Notes: generated by a model from the sequence alone, not told the origin. A DNA stretch of 64,000 nucleotides from CAYNHF01 sp964397045 (GCA_964397045.1 CAYNHF010000006.1:1-64000), one strand, 5' to 3'; positions 1 to 9,318 are shown, numbered from the stretch's first letter. Program-made: numbers and translations.

Positions 1-882
1 GTGATCATCGAAGTAGCCATGCCCGAAGACACCGCGGAGATTCCGCCGCTGATGCTCGTCAAGTCTGACGGGGCCACGCTCTACACCTCGTGGGACCTGG
101 CGACTATCGAAGACCGGGTCGAGAATCTCCACGCTGAGGAAATGGTTTACATCGTCGATTCGCGTCAAGCGCTGCACTTCGAACAGGTCTTCCGGGCCGC
201 CAGGATCACCGGTATCGCGCCGTCAGCCGTGGTGCTCGACCACTCCGGCAACGGAACCGTGAATGGACGAGACGGAAAGCCGCTCAAGACGCGCGATGGC
301 AACCTGCCGTTGCTGCGAGATCTCATCGCAGACGCCGTAGCCCGCGCCGCGGAGCGACTCGACGAGAACGACCTCGCCGCGGGGTACGACGAAGCGGAGC
401 GGGCCGAAATCGCCCGCAAGGTCGGTGTTGCTGCGCTCAAATACGGCGACCTGAAGAACCACCGCTCCAGTGACTACATGTTCGACCTCGAAAGGTTCGT
501 TTCGTTCGAGGGAAAGACCGGCCCATATCTCCTGTACGGGGCGGTGCGTATCAAGTCCGTGCTGCGCAACGCGGCATCACGCGGCTTGTCTGCAGGCCCG
601 GTTCTTCCTCCGACCGTCGAGGCGGAACGCAATCTGATGTTGCAGCTGACCAGGCTTCCGCAGGTGATCGATCGGGCGATCGAATTCCGAGCTCCCAATC
701 ACCTCGCCGAGCACGCCTATGAACTCGTCGCCGCTTTCAGTTCGTTCTATGAAGCGTGTCACATCCTGCGCGAGGATGATCCGGCGCGCCAGGCATCGTG
801 GCTGAGCCTCGTCGCTATTACCCTGCGGCAACTCGAGCTGATCCTGTCACTTCTCGCGATCGATGCCCCGGAACGGATGTGA
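1..882 (+). CDS. argS: Arginyl-tRNA synthetase, C-terminal part (cut by window start)
   Basis: Charges tRNA-Arg with arginine in the cytoplasm. The visible 293 residues hold the end of the class I catalytic domain, including the SWDLATIEDRV segment and a KMSKS-like loop near residues 88-96 (GRDGKPLKTRDGN). A helical DALR anticodon-binding domain follows from about residue 170 to the end, with FEGKTGPYLLYGAVRI at its start, typical of ArgS. The in-frame GTG at base 1 is not the real start because the Rossmann core with the HIGH motif is missing and must lie upstream of the window. In related actinobacteria argS sits just before lysA and hom, which fits the genes that follow. Confidence 0.95.
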   Translation: MIIEVAMPEDTAEIPPLMLVKSDGATLYTSWDLATIEDRVENLHAEEMVYIVDSRQALHFEQVFRAARITGIAPSAVVLDHSGNGTVNGRDGKPLKTRDGNLPLLRDLIADAVARAAERLDENDLAAGYDEAERAEIARKVGVAALKYGDLKNHRSSDYMFDLERFVSFEGKTGPYLLYGAVRIKSVLRNAASRGLSAGPVLPPTVEAERNLMLQLTRLPQVIDRAIEFRAPNHLAEHAYELVAAFSSFYEACHILREDDPARQASWLSLVAITLRQLELILSLLAIDAPERM

Positions 883-973
883 ACGGTCCGAACTGACCGC
901 AGACGGCAACGTTCTGATTGCACCGCAGTCCGGGTAACTTCCCTCCAGAACCGCCACAAGGAGACCTTGCTCG

Positions 974-1312
974 ATGTCCACACCTGATGCCGCCGGTCTG
1001 CCCGACGGGAGAGACCTGATTCGTACCATGGGCTGGGAATCCATGCCCTACGCCTGCGTAGCTGTTGCCCGCAAGGCAGCCGTCGATGCCAGCCGCAGTG
1101 TGTGGTCCTGGATGGTCTTGATCCCGTGGTCCGACGACTCCAAGCCCTGGATCGACGGCACCGAGATCTTCACCAACTCGATGCTCACCGAAGACGATCA
1201 ACGCGAACAGATCTTCTCGAAGATCCGTGGCATTCTCGATGACCGCTACGGGGAGTCCGTCGGCAACCAACTGGCAGACGACCTCATCGAGCGCCTGCTC
1301 GGAGACGAGTAG
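974..1312 (+). CDS. Small conserved-looking protein of unknown function
   Basis: A 112-residue soluble acidic protein that I do not recognise. It has no signal peptide or membrane segment. It contains a Trp-rich middle (SVWSWMVLIPWSDDSKPW, about residues 42-59) and an acidic amphipathic C-terminal half (TEDDQREQIFSKIRGILDD). The ATG has an AAGGAG-type ribosome site about 12 bases upstream, and the frame is open in same-strand context between argS and hom, so it is probably a real gene. It occupies the place where mycobacteria have lysA, but it shows no similarity to diaminopimelate decarboxylase. Confidence 0.65.
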   Translation: MSTPDAAGLPDGRDLIRTMGWESMPYACVAVARKAAVDASRSVWSWMVLIPWSDDSKPWIDGTEIFTNSMLTEDDQREQIFSKIRGILDDRYGESVGNQLADDLIERLLGDE

Positions 1313-1402
1313 GAGGAACCCTGCTCGCTGCGGGGCCACCAACGACCGCGCGCAGCCGCTTCTGATCTACCATCCGGGCCGCGTCGACCGGGCGGCCAGC
1401 AT

Positions 1403-2692
1403 ATGAAGAACACAGTCGGGATCGGCCTCCTCGGTGCGGGCACCGTTGGGGGTACGCTGATCCAGCGTCTCGTCACCGAGCACGAGGCCATTGAGGCCAA
1501 GACCGGGCTCGAACTCGAAGTACGGCGCGTTGCGGTTCGCGACTTGTCGCGCCCTCGCAGCTTCTCGCTTTCCGATGGAGTGCTCACCGACGATCCGCTT
1601 GCGGTGGTCGATGATCCTTCCGTGAACTTGGTCGTTGAGGTCATGGGTGGTGTCGAACCGGCAGGGGATGTGGTGTTGGCTGCCCTGAACGCAGGCAAGC
1701 CGGTCGTCACTGCGAACAAGGCGCTGGTCGCAGTTCGCGGGGCGGAGCTGATTGCCGCTGCCGAGCGCACTGGGGTACCGCTGCTCTTCGAAGCTGCCGT
1801 TGGTGGTGGCATCCCCATCATCCGTCCTCTTTCCGAGACGTTGGCGGGAGAACGAATCGCCCGGGTACTGGGAATCGTCAACGGCACGACGAACTACATC
1901 CTCACCCAGATGACGGACGGGGGAGTCGCGTACACCGATGCGTTGGCAGAGGCACAGCAACTCGGATACGCCGAGCCAGACCCGACTGCAGATGTGAGCG
2001 GCGCGGATGCTGCAGCCAAGGCTGCGATCCTCTCCAGCCTCGCCTTCGGAGCGTGGGTTGACCTCGACCGGGTGTACCACGAGGGCATCGAGCACCTGGC
2101 TCCTGCAGATATGACGTACGCCCGCGAACTCGGCTACGTGGTGAAGCTGCTCGCCGTGTCGGAGGCCACTGAGGGTGGGGTGTGCGCCAGAGTGCACCCG
2201 GCGATGGTCCCCGTTGATCATCCACTTGCTGCGATCCGCGGTGCCACGAACGCCATCTACATCGAAGGTCCTTCGGTCGACAAGCTCCTGTTTGCCGGCC
2301 CCGGCGCCGGTGGTGAACCGACCGCGAGTGCTTTGTTGGGCGACATCATCGATGCCGGGCGTGAGTTGCTGGCCGGAGCGCAGGTGGCGCCTCGTATTCG
2401 ATTCTCGCCCGGCGAGATTGTCGACTTCGGTGCAGTGGCAACCAAGTGGTACGTACGCCTTGCAGTCGACGACGAACCAGGCGTGCTTGCCGCGATCGCC
2501 GGGGTCTTCGGCAAACACGGTGTCAGCATCAAGTCGGTGTGGCAGGACGGTCAGGGAGATCGCGCCACGTTGATCATCGTGACGCATCGGGCTCCGGAGG
2601 TAGAACAACGCGCCGCGGTTGACGCGATCGGGTCCCTCCGTGTGGTGCGGGAGGTCGCTTCGGTGATTCGCGTCGAGAGCGACGAAGAGTGA
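1403..2692 (+). CDS. hom: Homoserine dehydrogenase
   Basis: Reduces aspartate semialdehyde to homoserine with NAD(P)H, the branch step to threonine, methionine and isoleucine. The 429-residue length fits the long form. An N-terminal Rossmann motif (GLLGAGTVGGTLIQRL, about residues 8-23) is followed by TANKALVA near residue 110, the catalytic-domain signature GGGIPIIRPLSETLAG near 136-151, and a C-terminal ACT regulatory domain (about 350-425, beginning VDDEPGVLAAIAGVFGKHGVS). The ACT domain suggests allosteric feedback by threonine, as known for the family. The stop codon overlaps the GTG start of thrC by 4 bp, implying translational coupling. No thrB homoserine kinase is adjacent. Confidence 0.96.
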   Translation: MKNTVGIGLLGAGTVGGTLIQRLVTEHEAIEAKTGLELEVRRVAVRDLSRPRSFSLSDGVLTDDPLAVVDDPSVNLVVEVMGGVEPAGDVVLAALNAGKPVVTANKALVAVRGAELIAAAERTGVPLLFEAAVGGGIPIIRPLSETLAGERIARVLGIVNGTTNYILTQMTDGGVAYTDALAEAQQLGYAEPDPTADVSGADAAAKAAILSSLAFGAWVDLDRVYHEGIEHLAPADMTYARELGYVVKLLAVSEATEGGVCARVHPAMVPVDHPLAAIRGATNAIYIEGPSVDKLLFAGPGAGGEPTASALLGDIIDAGRELLAGAQVAPRIRFSPGEIVDFGAVATKWYVRLAVDDEPGVLAAIAGVFGKHGVSIKSVWQDGQGDRATLIIVTHRAPEVEQRAAVDAIGSLRVVREVASVIRVESDEE

Positions 2693-3711
2693 GCTGGCGA
2701 GGCCTGATCGAGGAGTTCCGAGAGCGACTTCCGGTGACTCCCGCGACGCCGGTCATCACCCTCCTCGAAGGCAATACCCCGCTTATCAGGGCAGATGCCA
2801 TCTCGGAGCGTGTCGAGCGCGAGGTGTTCCTCAAGTTCGACGGCACAAACCCAACCGGCTCCTTCAAGGATCGCGGCATGACGCTCGCCGTTTCGAAAGC
2901 GGTCGAGGGCGGGGCGCGAGCTGTGGCGTGCGCATCGACCGGCAACACGTCTGCATCGGCGGCGGCCTACGCGGCCCGCGCCAAGATTGACTGCGTGGTG
3001 ATCCTGCCCGCAGGAAAGATCGCAAGAGGCAAACTGGCGCAGGCCATCGCTCACGGCGCGGTCATCGTTCCCATCGATGGCAACTTCGACGATGCGCTCA
3101 GCCTGGTGCGTGGTCTCACCGACGCACATGACGCCGAGCTCGTGAATTCGGTGAACCCGTTCCGTATCCAGGGTCAACAGACTGCGGCATGGGAGATCGC
3201 TCTCGCTCTCGGGTCCGCGCCCGCGGTGCATGCCCTTCCGGTGGGCAACGCCGGCAACATCACAGCCTATTGGATGGGGTATCGCGCGGTGGACGCCGCG
3301 CCTGCGATGTGGGGCTTCCAGGCTGCAGGAGCGGCACCGCTGGTGTCTGGCGAGATCGTTGAGGAGCCGGAGACTGTGGCGACAGCGATTCGGATTGGGA
3401 ACCCCGCCTCGTGGCAGGGTGCCATCAACGCCAGGGATGAGTCGGGCGGCCGGATCGAGGCGGTGACCGACGGCGAAATCCTCGAGGCCTATCGCCTGCT
3501 GGCGACGACCGAGGGAGTCTTCTGTGAGCCGGCTTCTGCCGCGAGCGTCGCCGGGATCCTGAAGTTCCGCGACGATCTCCCGCAGGGTCGGGTGGTCTGC
3601 ACTCTCACCGGCCATGGGTTGAAAGACCCCGATACCGCCGTGGAGGTGATTCCTCCGCTCGACCCGGTTGCCCCTTTGATGAGCGCCGTGTTGCAGCGGC
3701 TCGGTTGGTAG
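2689..3711 (+). CDS. thrC: Threonine synthase
   Basis: PLP enzyme that converts O-phosphohomoserine to threonine. The 340-residue protein belongs to the short actinobacterial and plant-like fold type II group. The PLP lysine sits in the motif NPTGSFKDRGMTLAVSKA (about residues 61-78), the PLP phosphate-binding Gly-rich loop is PVGNAGNITAYWMG (about 181-194), and the C-terminal substrate region has EPASAASVAGI. The GTG start overlaps the hom stop (GTGA). In many actinobacteria thrB follows thrC; here the next gene is rho after a 265-bp gap, so homoserine kinase must be encoded elsewhere. Confidence 0.95.
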   Translation: MSWRGLIEEFRERLPVTPATPVITLLEGNTPLIRADAISERVEREVFLKFDGTNPTGSFKDRGMTLAVSKAVEGGARAVACASTGNTSASAAAYAARAKIDCVVILPAGKIARGKLAQAIAHGAVIVPIDGNFDDALSLVRGLTDAHDAELVNSVNPFRIQGQQTAAWEIALALGSAPAVHALPVGNAGNITAYWMGYRAVDAAPAMWGFQAAGAAPLVSGEIVEEPETVATAIRIGNPASWQGAINARDESGGRIEAVTDGEILEAYRLLATTEGVFCEPASAASVAGILKFRDDLPQGRVVCTLTGHGLKDPDTAVEVIPPLDPVAPLMSAVLQRLGW

Positions 3712-3976
3712 CAGCTCGAGACCGTGGTCGAGCGCAGCTGGAAGCCCTTCAGTCGGCTTGTGGTTGCGTCGACTAATATGGGAGCTAACATCCAGGTCGG
3801 ATCGTTATCCATTCCCCCACCAGATCGGGCGCCGAACGCGCGATCCCGGGTGGAACCTCCAGGCAGTGCAGAACTGGTCGCTGCCAGCGCCGGACCGCCG
3901 GCCGCAGCAAGCCTGCATCCCTGGGGCAAACGGGCCAAATCCGGCCAAAACACGTGCTGAAAGGGGCGCTCAGCGA
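3712..3976 (+). promoter_or_regulatory. Leader region of rho with a possible -10 element
   Basis: A 265-bp stretch with no convincing gene lies between thrC and rho. A TAATAT hexamer at 3774-3779 is the best -10 candidate in an otherwise GC-rich stretch, but no good -35 lies 16-18 bp upstream. If it is used, the rho mRNA would carry a leader of about 190 nt. Long leaders before rho are known in other bacteria, where Rho terminates in its own leader. I saw no strong hairpin, so autoregulation here is only inference. Confidence 0.3.
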
Positions 3977-5416
3977 ATGAGTACCACGACCAGAGCCAGA
4001 CTTCAGGAGCTAGGTCTCGATGCACTTCGCGACATGGCGACGTCCGTCGACGTCGAGTCCGAGGGCCTGCAGAAGTCGAAGCTGATCGCCGCGATCCTCG
4101 ACTCTGAGAAGTTCGATCCTGCGATGCTGCCCGAGGTCGATGAGCCCGATCCCGGCTCCAAAGTCTCCGAGAACGGTCAGTCAGAAAGCGGCAAGGACCG
4201 CTCCGGGCGCCAGTCCGGTCAGGGCGATCGGCAGCAGGGCAACCGCAGCCGCAGGCGCCGCCGGGGTCGTGGTCAGCAGGAGCCGATCGACGAATCCGAA
4301 CTCGAGGTACGTGAGGGCATACTCGACATCCTCCCTGAGGGGTACGGATTCCTGCGCTGCACCGGCTACCTGCCGGGTGACAAGGACGTCTACGTAGCGG
4401 CAAACATCATTCGCAAGAGCCGGCTCCGGAAGGGTGACATCATCACCGGGCCGATCCGGCCGGCGCGGGCCCAGGAGAAGTTCCCGGCGTTGGTGCGTGC
4501 TGTGACCGTCAACGGCGTCGACCCCGAAGAAGCCCAGGGCCGTCGCAGATTCGGCGACTTGACCCCATTGTTCCCGGACGATCGCCTTCGCCTCGAGGTA
4601 GACGGCCAGGCGAACCACATCCTGCCGCGGATCGTCGACTTGATCGCTCCAATCGGTAAAGGTCAGCGCGGCCTCATCGTGTCGCCGCCGAAGGCGGGTA
4701 AGACGACGGTTCTCAAGGAAGTCGCCAACTCGATCGCTCACAACAACCCGGAGTGCCATCTCATGGTGGTGCTCGTCGACGAGCGTCCCGAGGAAGTCAC
4801 CGACATGCAACGTTCGGTGAAGGGTGAGGTCATCTACTCGACATTCGACCGCCCTGCCGAAGAGCACACCCAGGTGTCGGAATTGGCTATCGAACGTGCC
4901 AAGCGGCTGGTGGAGCAAGGCATGGACGTGGTAATCCTGCTCGACTCCATCACGCGGTTGGCTCGTGCGCACAACCTTGCCACCCCTGCCTCTGGTCGCA
5001 TCCTGTCCGGTGGTGTGGATTCGACCGCGCTCTACCCGCCGAAGCGCTTCTTCGGCGCAGCCCGGAATATCGAGGAGGGCGGAAGCCTTACCATCTTGGG
5101 CACCGCGCTCGTCGAGACCGGTTCCCGCATGGACGAGGTGATCTTCGAGGAGTTCAAGGGCACCGGCAATATGGAGCTGCGGCTCGACCGCAAGCTCGCA
5201 GACAAGCGGATCTACCCGGCAATCGACATCGAGGCATCGGGTACCAGGCGTGAAGAGCTGCTCTTCCACAAGGACGAGCTGACCGAGGTCTGGAAGCTGC
5301 GACGAGTCCTGCTGGCGCTTGAACCAGGCCCGGCACTCGAGCTACTGATCGACCGGCTGAAGAGCACCAAGTCCAATGCGGAGTTCCTGGTTTCGATCGC
5401 AAAGAGTGGCCAGTAG
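3977..5416 (+). CDS. rho: Transcription termination factor Rho
   Basis: Hexameric RNA-dependent ATPase that releases RNA polymerase at unstructured C-rich transcripts. The 479-residue protein has an N-terminal Rho_N helical domain (about 1-45), then a low-complexity Ser/Gln/Arg-rich linker (about 58-105, with NRSRRRRRGRGQQ), the cold-shock-like RNA-binding domain (LPEGYGFLRC onward) and the ATPase core with Walker A PPKAGKTTVL near residue 240, Walker B VVILLDSITRLARA, and the Q-loop and R-loop region with LSGGVDSTAL. An arginine-rich N-terminal insertion is typical of actinobacterial Rho. The ATG at 3977 is chosen because the Rho_N domain starts there; an in-frame upstream extension looks non-coding. 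Confidence 0.97.
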   Translation: MSTTTRARLQELGLDALRDMATSVDVESEGLQKSKLIAAILDSEKFDPAMLPEVDEPDPGSKVSENGQSESGKDRSGRQSGQGDRQQGNRSRRRRRGRGQQEPIDESELEVREGILDILPEGYGFLRCTGYLPGDKDVYVAANIIRKSRLRKGDIITGPIRPARAQEKFPALVRAVTVNGVDPEEAQGRRRFGDLTPLFPDDRLRLEVDGQANHILPRIVDLIAPIGKGQRGLIVSPPKAGKTTVLKEVANSIAHNNPECHLMVVLVDERPEEVTDMQRSVKGEVIYSTFDRPAEEHTQVSELAIERAKRLVEQGMDVVILLDSITRLARAHNLATPASGRILSGGVDSTALYPPKRFFGAARNIEEGGSLTILGTALVETGSRMDEVIFEEFKGTGNMELRLDRKLADKRIYPAIDIEASGTRREELLFHKDELTEVWKLRRVLLALEPGPALELLIDRLKSTKSNAEFLVSIAKSGQ

Positions 5417-5467
5417 CTGGGTGATTCCAGTGCGCTACAGTTTCGAAGCCGAATCGAGGAGAACCAA

Positions 5468-5728
5468 GTGAAGACCGACATCCACCCCGAATACGTCGAG
5501 ACCACCGTCACCTGCTCGTGTGGCAACACGTTTCAGACTCGTTCCACCAAAGCCGAATTGCACGCTGAGCTGTGCAACGAGTGCCACCCGTTCTTCACCG
5601 GCAAGCAGAAGCTCGTCGACTCCGGAGGCCGCGTGGAGCGCTTCCGCAAGCGCTACGCCAAGCTCGGCGCCGAGGCAGCAACCCCGGAAGCGGACGCTGC
5701 CGAGGGTGACGCCCCCACGGAGGCCTGA
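5468..5728 (+). CDS. rpmE: 50S ribosomal protein L31 (zinc-binding form)
   Basis: Large-subunit ribosomal protein at the central protuberance. The 86-residue protein starts MKTDIHPEYVETTVTCSCGN and keeps the four zinc-ligand cysteines in a CxC and CxxC arrangement (CSCGN and CNECHPF), so it is the zinc-containing (C+) type that many bacteria replace under zinc starvation. The C-terminal tail is longer and more acidic than usual (EAATPEADAAEGDAPTEA). The GTG start has GAGGAG just upstream. It follows rho by 51 bp, the standard actinobacterial order. Confidence 0.97.
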   Translation: MKTDIHPEYVETTVTCSCGNTFQTRSTKAELHAELCNECHPFFTGKQKLVDSGGRVERFRKRYAKLGAEAATPEADAAEGDAPTEA

Positions 5729-6694
5729 TTGAGCCGCCCGCCAGGCGCTGCCGTCGGCGGTCAGGCGGTTCTCGAAGGCGTGATGATGCGGGCACCGTCC
5801 GCGTGGGCCGTCGCGGTCCGGCGACCAGACGACGTCATCGAAGCCAAGAGCAGCGAGTTGCCGCGCCTGAGTGAACGATCTCCTGCGGCCCGGTACCCGA
5901 TCATTCGAGGAGTGCTGGTGCTGATCGAGTCGCTCACCCTGGGTTTCAGCGCGCTGTCGTGGTCTGCCCAGAAGGCTGGTGGCGAGGAAGAAGAGATCTC
6001 GAGGCGTCAAGCCATCGGAACGATGGTCGTCGCCGGATTCCTCGCCATCGGGTTGTTCATCTTCATCCCGGTGCTTGCTGCCAACTTCCTGAAGCAGTTC
6101 CTTGGTGACTCATCTTTTGTGTTCGTCGTGATCGACGGCCTCCTGAGAGTGGCGCTCATCGTCGGTTACATCTTCGCGATCTCGCGTTCGAAGGAAATCC
6201 AGCGGGTATTCCAATATCACGGAGCGGAGCACAAGACGATCCACGCCTACGAGAACGGTGACCCGCTCCAGATCGACCGCATTCAGGTCTACAGCCCGCG
6301 CCATCCGCGATGCGGTACGTCATTCCTCGTCATCGTCGCGATGGTGGCATTCGTTGTCTTCCTGATGCTGGCTGAAGTCACGTTCCTCTGGCAGGTGCTC
6401 GCCAGACTCCTGTTGATCCCTCTCATCGCCGGGTTGTCCTATGAGCTACTGAAGGCTGGTGCTGCCACCCGATGGCTGGCCTGGGCGAACCAGCCGGGAA
6501 TCTGGCTTCAGTCCATCACGACGAAGGAACCAACAGACGACATGGTCGAGGTAGCCATCGTGTCGCTCCTCGCGGCACTCACCGACGATCAGCGAGCCGA
6601 GGTGGAGGACCGCGGCCCGATTGCGAGTGGCGCCCTGGCCGCGGTGGTGAATGTCCCAGACGAGGCAGGCGCGAAACCAGTAGACGATGGATGA
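5729..6694 (+). CDS. DUF1385 (YqhQ-like) membrane protein
   Basis: Member of the DUF1385/YqhQ family, conserved in Gram-positives but of unknown biochemical role. The N-terminus shows the family signature GGQAVLEGVMMRAPSAWAVAV. Two or three hydrophobic segments follow (about 90-120, 128-150 and 205-240), and between them lies the hallmark FQYHGAEHKTIHAYENG followed by HPRCGTSFL; His, Glu, Asp and Cys here may bind metal. The start is the TTG directly after the rpmE stop, because the signature motif begins only about nine residues later. The 3' end overlaps prfA by 8 bp, so it belongs to the rho-rpmE-prfA operon. Confidence 0.9.
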   Translation: MSRPPGAAVGGQAVLEGVMMRAPSAWAVAVRRPDDVIEAKSSELPRLSERSPAARYPIIRGVLVLIESLTLGFSALSWSAQKAGGEEEEISRRQAIGTMVVAGFLAIGLFIFIPVLAANFLKQFLGDSSFVFVVIDGLLRVALIVGYIFAISRSKEIQRVFQYHGAEHKTIHAYENGDPLQIDRIQVYSPRHPRCGTSFLVIVAMVAFVVFLMLAEVTFLWQVLARLLLIPLIAGLSYELLKAGAATRWLAWANQPGIWLQSITTKEPTDDMVEVAIVSLLAALTDDQRAEVEDRGPIASGALAAVVNVPDEAGAKPVDDG

Positions 6695-7784
6695 TGGACT
6701 TCGCCGGAGGCTGCTCGGGCTCGAAACAACCTATGACTCCGTGCTGGGCGACCTCGCCGATCCGGATGTCATCGCTGACTCCGCTCAATACCAGGAAGTC
6801 ATGATCCGGCACGGCGAGCTGAAGCCGGTCGTTGATGCGTTCCGGCAGAGCACTGTCATCGAGCAGGAGATACGCGAGGCTGAAGAACTGGCTGCCGCCG
6901 AAGAAGACGGCGAGATGAAGGAGTATCTCACTTCCATCATCAGCGATCGCACGGTAGAACTTGAGGAACTGGACGCCAGGCTGCGAACCATGCTGGTTCC
7001 GAAAGACCCCAACGATGCCAAGGACGTCATTGTGGAACTGCGCTCTGCGGCGGGAGGCGACGAGGCCGGATTGTGGGCAGGTGATCTCTATCGCATGTAC
7101 GAACGGTACGCAGAACGCCATCACTGGGAAGTCGATCCGATCTCCATGTCCTGGGCGGACGGAGGCGGGCTCAGCTTTGGGCAGTTCGCCGTCAAGGGAA
7201 AGGGCGCCTACTCCCGATTCAAGTGGGAGGCAGGTCCCCACCGGGTGCAGCGGGTGCCCAAGACCGAGTCGCAAGGCAGAGTCCACACCTCTATCGCTAC
7301 GGTCGCCGTGCTGCCGGAGGCCGAGGCCGTCGAAGTCGAGCTGAATGACACAGACCTCAAGATCGAGACCTTTCGGTCCCAGGGACCCGGGGGGCAATCG
7401 GTGAATACCACAGACTCGGCGGTGCGGATCATCCACAAACCGACCGGCATCGTCGTGTCGTGCCAGGACGAGAAGTCCCAACTCCAGAACAAGGTGAAGG
7501 CCATGCGGGTGCTGCGTGCCCGGCTCTATCAGCAGCAGATGGCGGAGCAACTGGGAGAACGTTCCGCGGCGCGGCGGTCGCAGGTGGGTAGCGGTGAACG
7601 GGCAGAGAAGATCCGGACCTACAACTTCAAGGAGAACCGCGTAACCGATCATCGTGTCGGGCTGACGGTCCATGCCCTCGACGCGGTGCTCGACGGCGAA
7701 CTCGACGGCTTCCACGAACGCCTCGCAGCCGAAGAGGCAGCCGAGCTACTCGCGCGGGGGGAGTCGGAATCGGCGACCGGATGA
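6687..7784 (+). CDS. prfA: Peptide chain release factor 1
   Basis: Recognises UAA and UAG stop codons and triggers peptide release on the ribosome. The 365-residue protein has a long helical domain 1, the tripeptide codon-recognition element PKT in RVQRVPKTESQGRVHTS, which marks it as RF1 rather than RF2, and the catalytic GGQ loop at residues 235-237 (RSQGPGGQSVNTTDSAVR). The glutamine is the substrate of PrmC, encoded next with a 4-bp ATGA overlap. Confidence 0.98.
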   Translation: MDDGLRRRLLGLETTYDSVLGDLADPDVIADSAQYQEVMIRHGELKPVVDAFRQSTVIEQEIREAEELAAAEEDGEMKEYLTSIISDRTVELEELDARLRTMLVPKDPNDAKDVIVELRSAAGGDEAGLWAGDLYRMYERYAERHHWEVDPISMSWADGGGLSFGQFAVKGKGAYSRFKWEAGPHRVQRVPKTESQGRVHTSIATVAVLPEAEAVEVELNDTDLKIETFRSQGPGGQSVNTTDSAVRIIHKPTGIVVSCQDEKSQLQNKVKAMRVLRARLYQQQMAEQLGERSAARRSQVGSGERAEKIRTYNFKENRVTDHRVGLTVHALDAVLDGELDGFHERLAAEEAAELLARGESESATG

Positions 7785-8605
7785 CCGCTCGCCGCTCCGC
7801 CGAGCTGATGTCTGAGATTGCCGGCGAATTGCCGCCTCACGAGGCGCAGCGACTTCTGATGGCTGTAACCGGGAGATCCCGCAGCGAGGTGTTGCAGGGA
7901 GCGCTCGTGGATCCAACGGGCTGTGAACGCTTCGAACGTCTCGTCGCGCGACGGGTGGCAGGTGAGCCACTGCAGTACCTCGAGGGCAGCGTGGAGTTTG
8001 GACCGGTCGAACTAGCGATCGACTCCAGGGCGCTGGTACCGCGACCGGAGACCGAGCAGCTTTGGGAGCTCGCGGTGAATCTGATGGAGTGTCCTCGGGT
8101 CATCGTCGACATGTGCTGCGGCAGCGGCAATCTCGCACTGGCGCTCAAATACAGCTTTCCGGATGCTGCGGTACACGGGTGTGACGCGTCCGCGGACGCC
8201 CTGAACCTCGCCCGCGAGAACGGCGCGCGGACGGATCTCGACGTGGCGTGGTGGCTTGGCGACTTGTTCGGCGCTCTCCCGCCTTCTCTGCGCGGAACCA
8301 TCGGTCTGTTGGTTGCGAACCCTCCCTACGTCACTGTTGCCGAGTACCAGACGCTGCCGGCAGACGTGCGCGATCACGAGCCGCGAGAGGCACTGGTGGC
8401 CGGGCCGCTCGGCACAGAGGTCATCGTCGCCATCGGAAGCGAGGCGGCTTCGTGGTTGGCGCCCGGTGGCGTAGTCGTTTGTGAGATCGGCGAGCAGCAA
8501 GGTGATTTGGCCCGAGCGGCCTTTCGCGAGGCGCAGCCGGAGGTGCGACGAGACCTCGCCGGGCGCGACCGTTTTGTCGTGGGGAGACGCGGCCCAACGA
8601 GGTAG
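7781..8605 (+). CDS. prmC: Release factor glutamine methyltransferase
   Basis: SAM-dependent enzyme that N5-methylates the GGQ glutamine of RF1 and RF2. The 274-residue protein has an N-terminal helical substrate domain (LPPHEAQRLLMAVTG), a SAM-binding Rossmann core (VIVDMCCGSGNLALALK, about 107-123) and the catalytic NPPYV motif (about 186-190). The start codon overlaps the prfA stop, coupling enzyme and substrate. Confidence 0.96.
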   Translation: MTARRSAELMSEIAGELPPHEAQRLLMAVTGRSRSEVLQGALVDPTGCERFERLVARRVAGEPLQYLEGSVEFGPVELAIDSRALVPRPETEQLWELAVNLMECPRVIVDMCCGSGNLALALKYSFPDAAVHGCDASADALNLARENGARTDLDVAWWLGDLFGALPPSLRGTIGLLVANPPYVTVAEYQTLPADVRDHEPREALVAGPLGTEVIVAIGSEAASWLAPGGVVVCEIGEQQGDLARAAFREAQPEVRRDLAGRDRFVVGRRGPTR

Positions 8606-8662
8606 CGGAACCCGGCGCCTGCGCCTGCGCTATTTTCCGGGTACGCAGTCGGTGGAGGGTTC

Positions 8663-9223
8663 ATGGCAATCGAAGCGGCGGTGGCGGCCATCCGGGAGGG
8701 AAGGATCGTCGGCGTGCCGACGGATACGCTGTACGGGCTTGCGGCCGACCCGTTCCGTGAGACTGTGCTCGAGGAGATCTTCCTACTGAAGGGCCGTCCG
8801 GCCGCGAAACCGCTGGCTCTGCTGGTGGCATCGATCGAGCAGGCGATGAGCCTTGCAATGTTCACCGACCATGCGCTCGATCTTGCGGACGAACACTGGC
8901 CGGGGGCGCTGACGCTGGTGTTGCCCCGACTCTCCACGGCGCCGGAGTGGATCGGCGACCGCAGACGCCGCACCCTGGGGGTGAGGTGCCCTGATCACCG
9001 GGTAGCTCTCGAGTTGCTTGCGGCAAGCGGACCGCTGGCCGTGACCAGCGCCAACCTCACCGGAGGACCAAGTGCCCTCGACGATGACGAAGCCCGCGCC
9101 CTGTTCGGCGACGCGGTCGCGGTGTATCTTTCTGGCACCGCACCAGGGGGAGCCGCGTCGACGATCATCGATCTGACCGAGGAGGATCCGTTGACGCTGC
9201 GCGAAGGGCCGGTTGGGGCCTAA
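8663..9223 (+). CDS. tsaC: Threonylcarbamoyl-AMP synthase (YrdC/Sua5 family)
   Basis: Makes threonylcarbamoyl-AMP from threonine, bicarbonate and ATP, the first step of t6A modification at tRNA position 37. The 186-residue single-domain protein has the YrdC fold signatures GRIVGVPTDTLYGLAADPF near the N-terminus, LLKGRPAAKPLALLV, and SANLTGGPS near residue 130. It lacks the C-terminal Sua5 domain, so TsaC is the better name. It follows prmC by 57 bp, an order also found in mycobacteria. Confidence 0.93.
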   Translation: MAIEAAVAAIREGRIVGVPTDTLYGLAADPFRETVLEEIFLLKGRPAAKPLALLVASIEQAMSLAMFTDHALDLADEHWPGALTLVLPRLSTAPEWIGDRRRRTLGVRCPDHRVALELLAASGPLAVTSANLTGGPSALDDDEARALFGDAVAVYLSGTAPGGAASTIIDLTEEDPLTLREGPVGA

Positions 9224-9318
9224 GTCGGTTTTCGCGGGCGGGGACCGAAGGAGATTGCGCCCACGCGGTCGACTAGCCTTTCCGCCGTTCACGTTTTCGC
9301 CTGGGGGCTCCGCAACGC

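Noticed and set aside
1367..2608. 413-codon open frame antisense to hom
   Set aside because: Shadow frame produced by high GC content; the sense strand has clear homoserine dehydrogenase motifs. The antisense product is His/Arg-rich with no domain.
5417..5467. CTGG-CCAG mini-hairpin and TACAGT hexamer between rho and rpmE
   Set aside because: A 4-bp stem is too weak for a terminator, and the -10-like hexamer has no -35; not distinguishable from chance.
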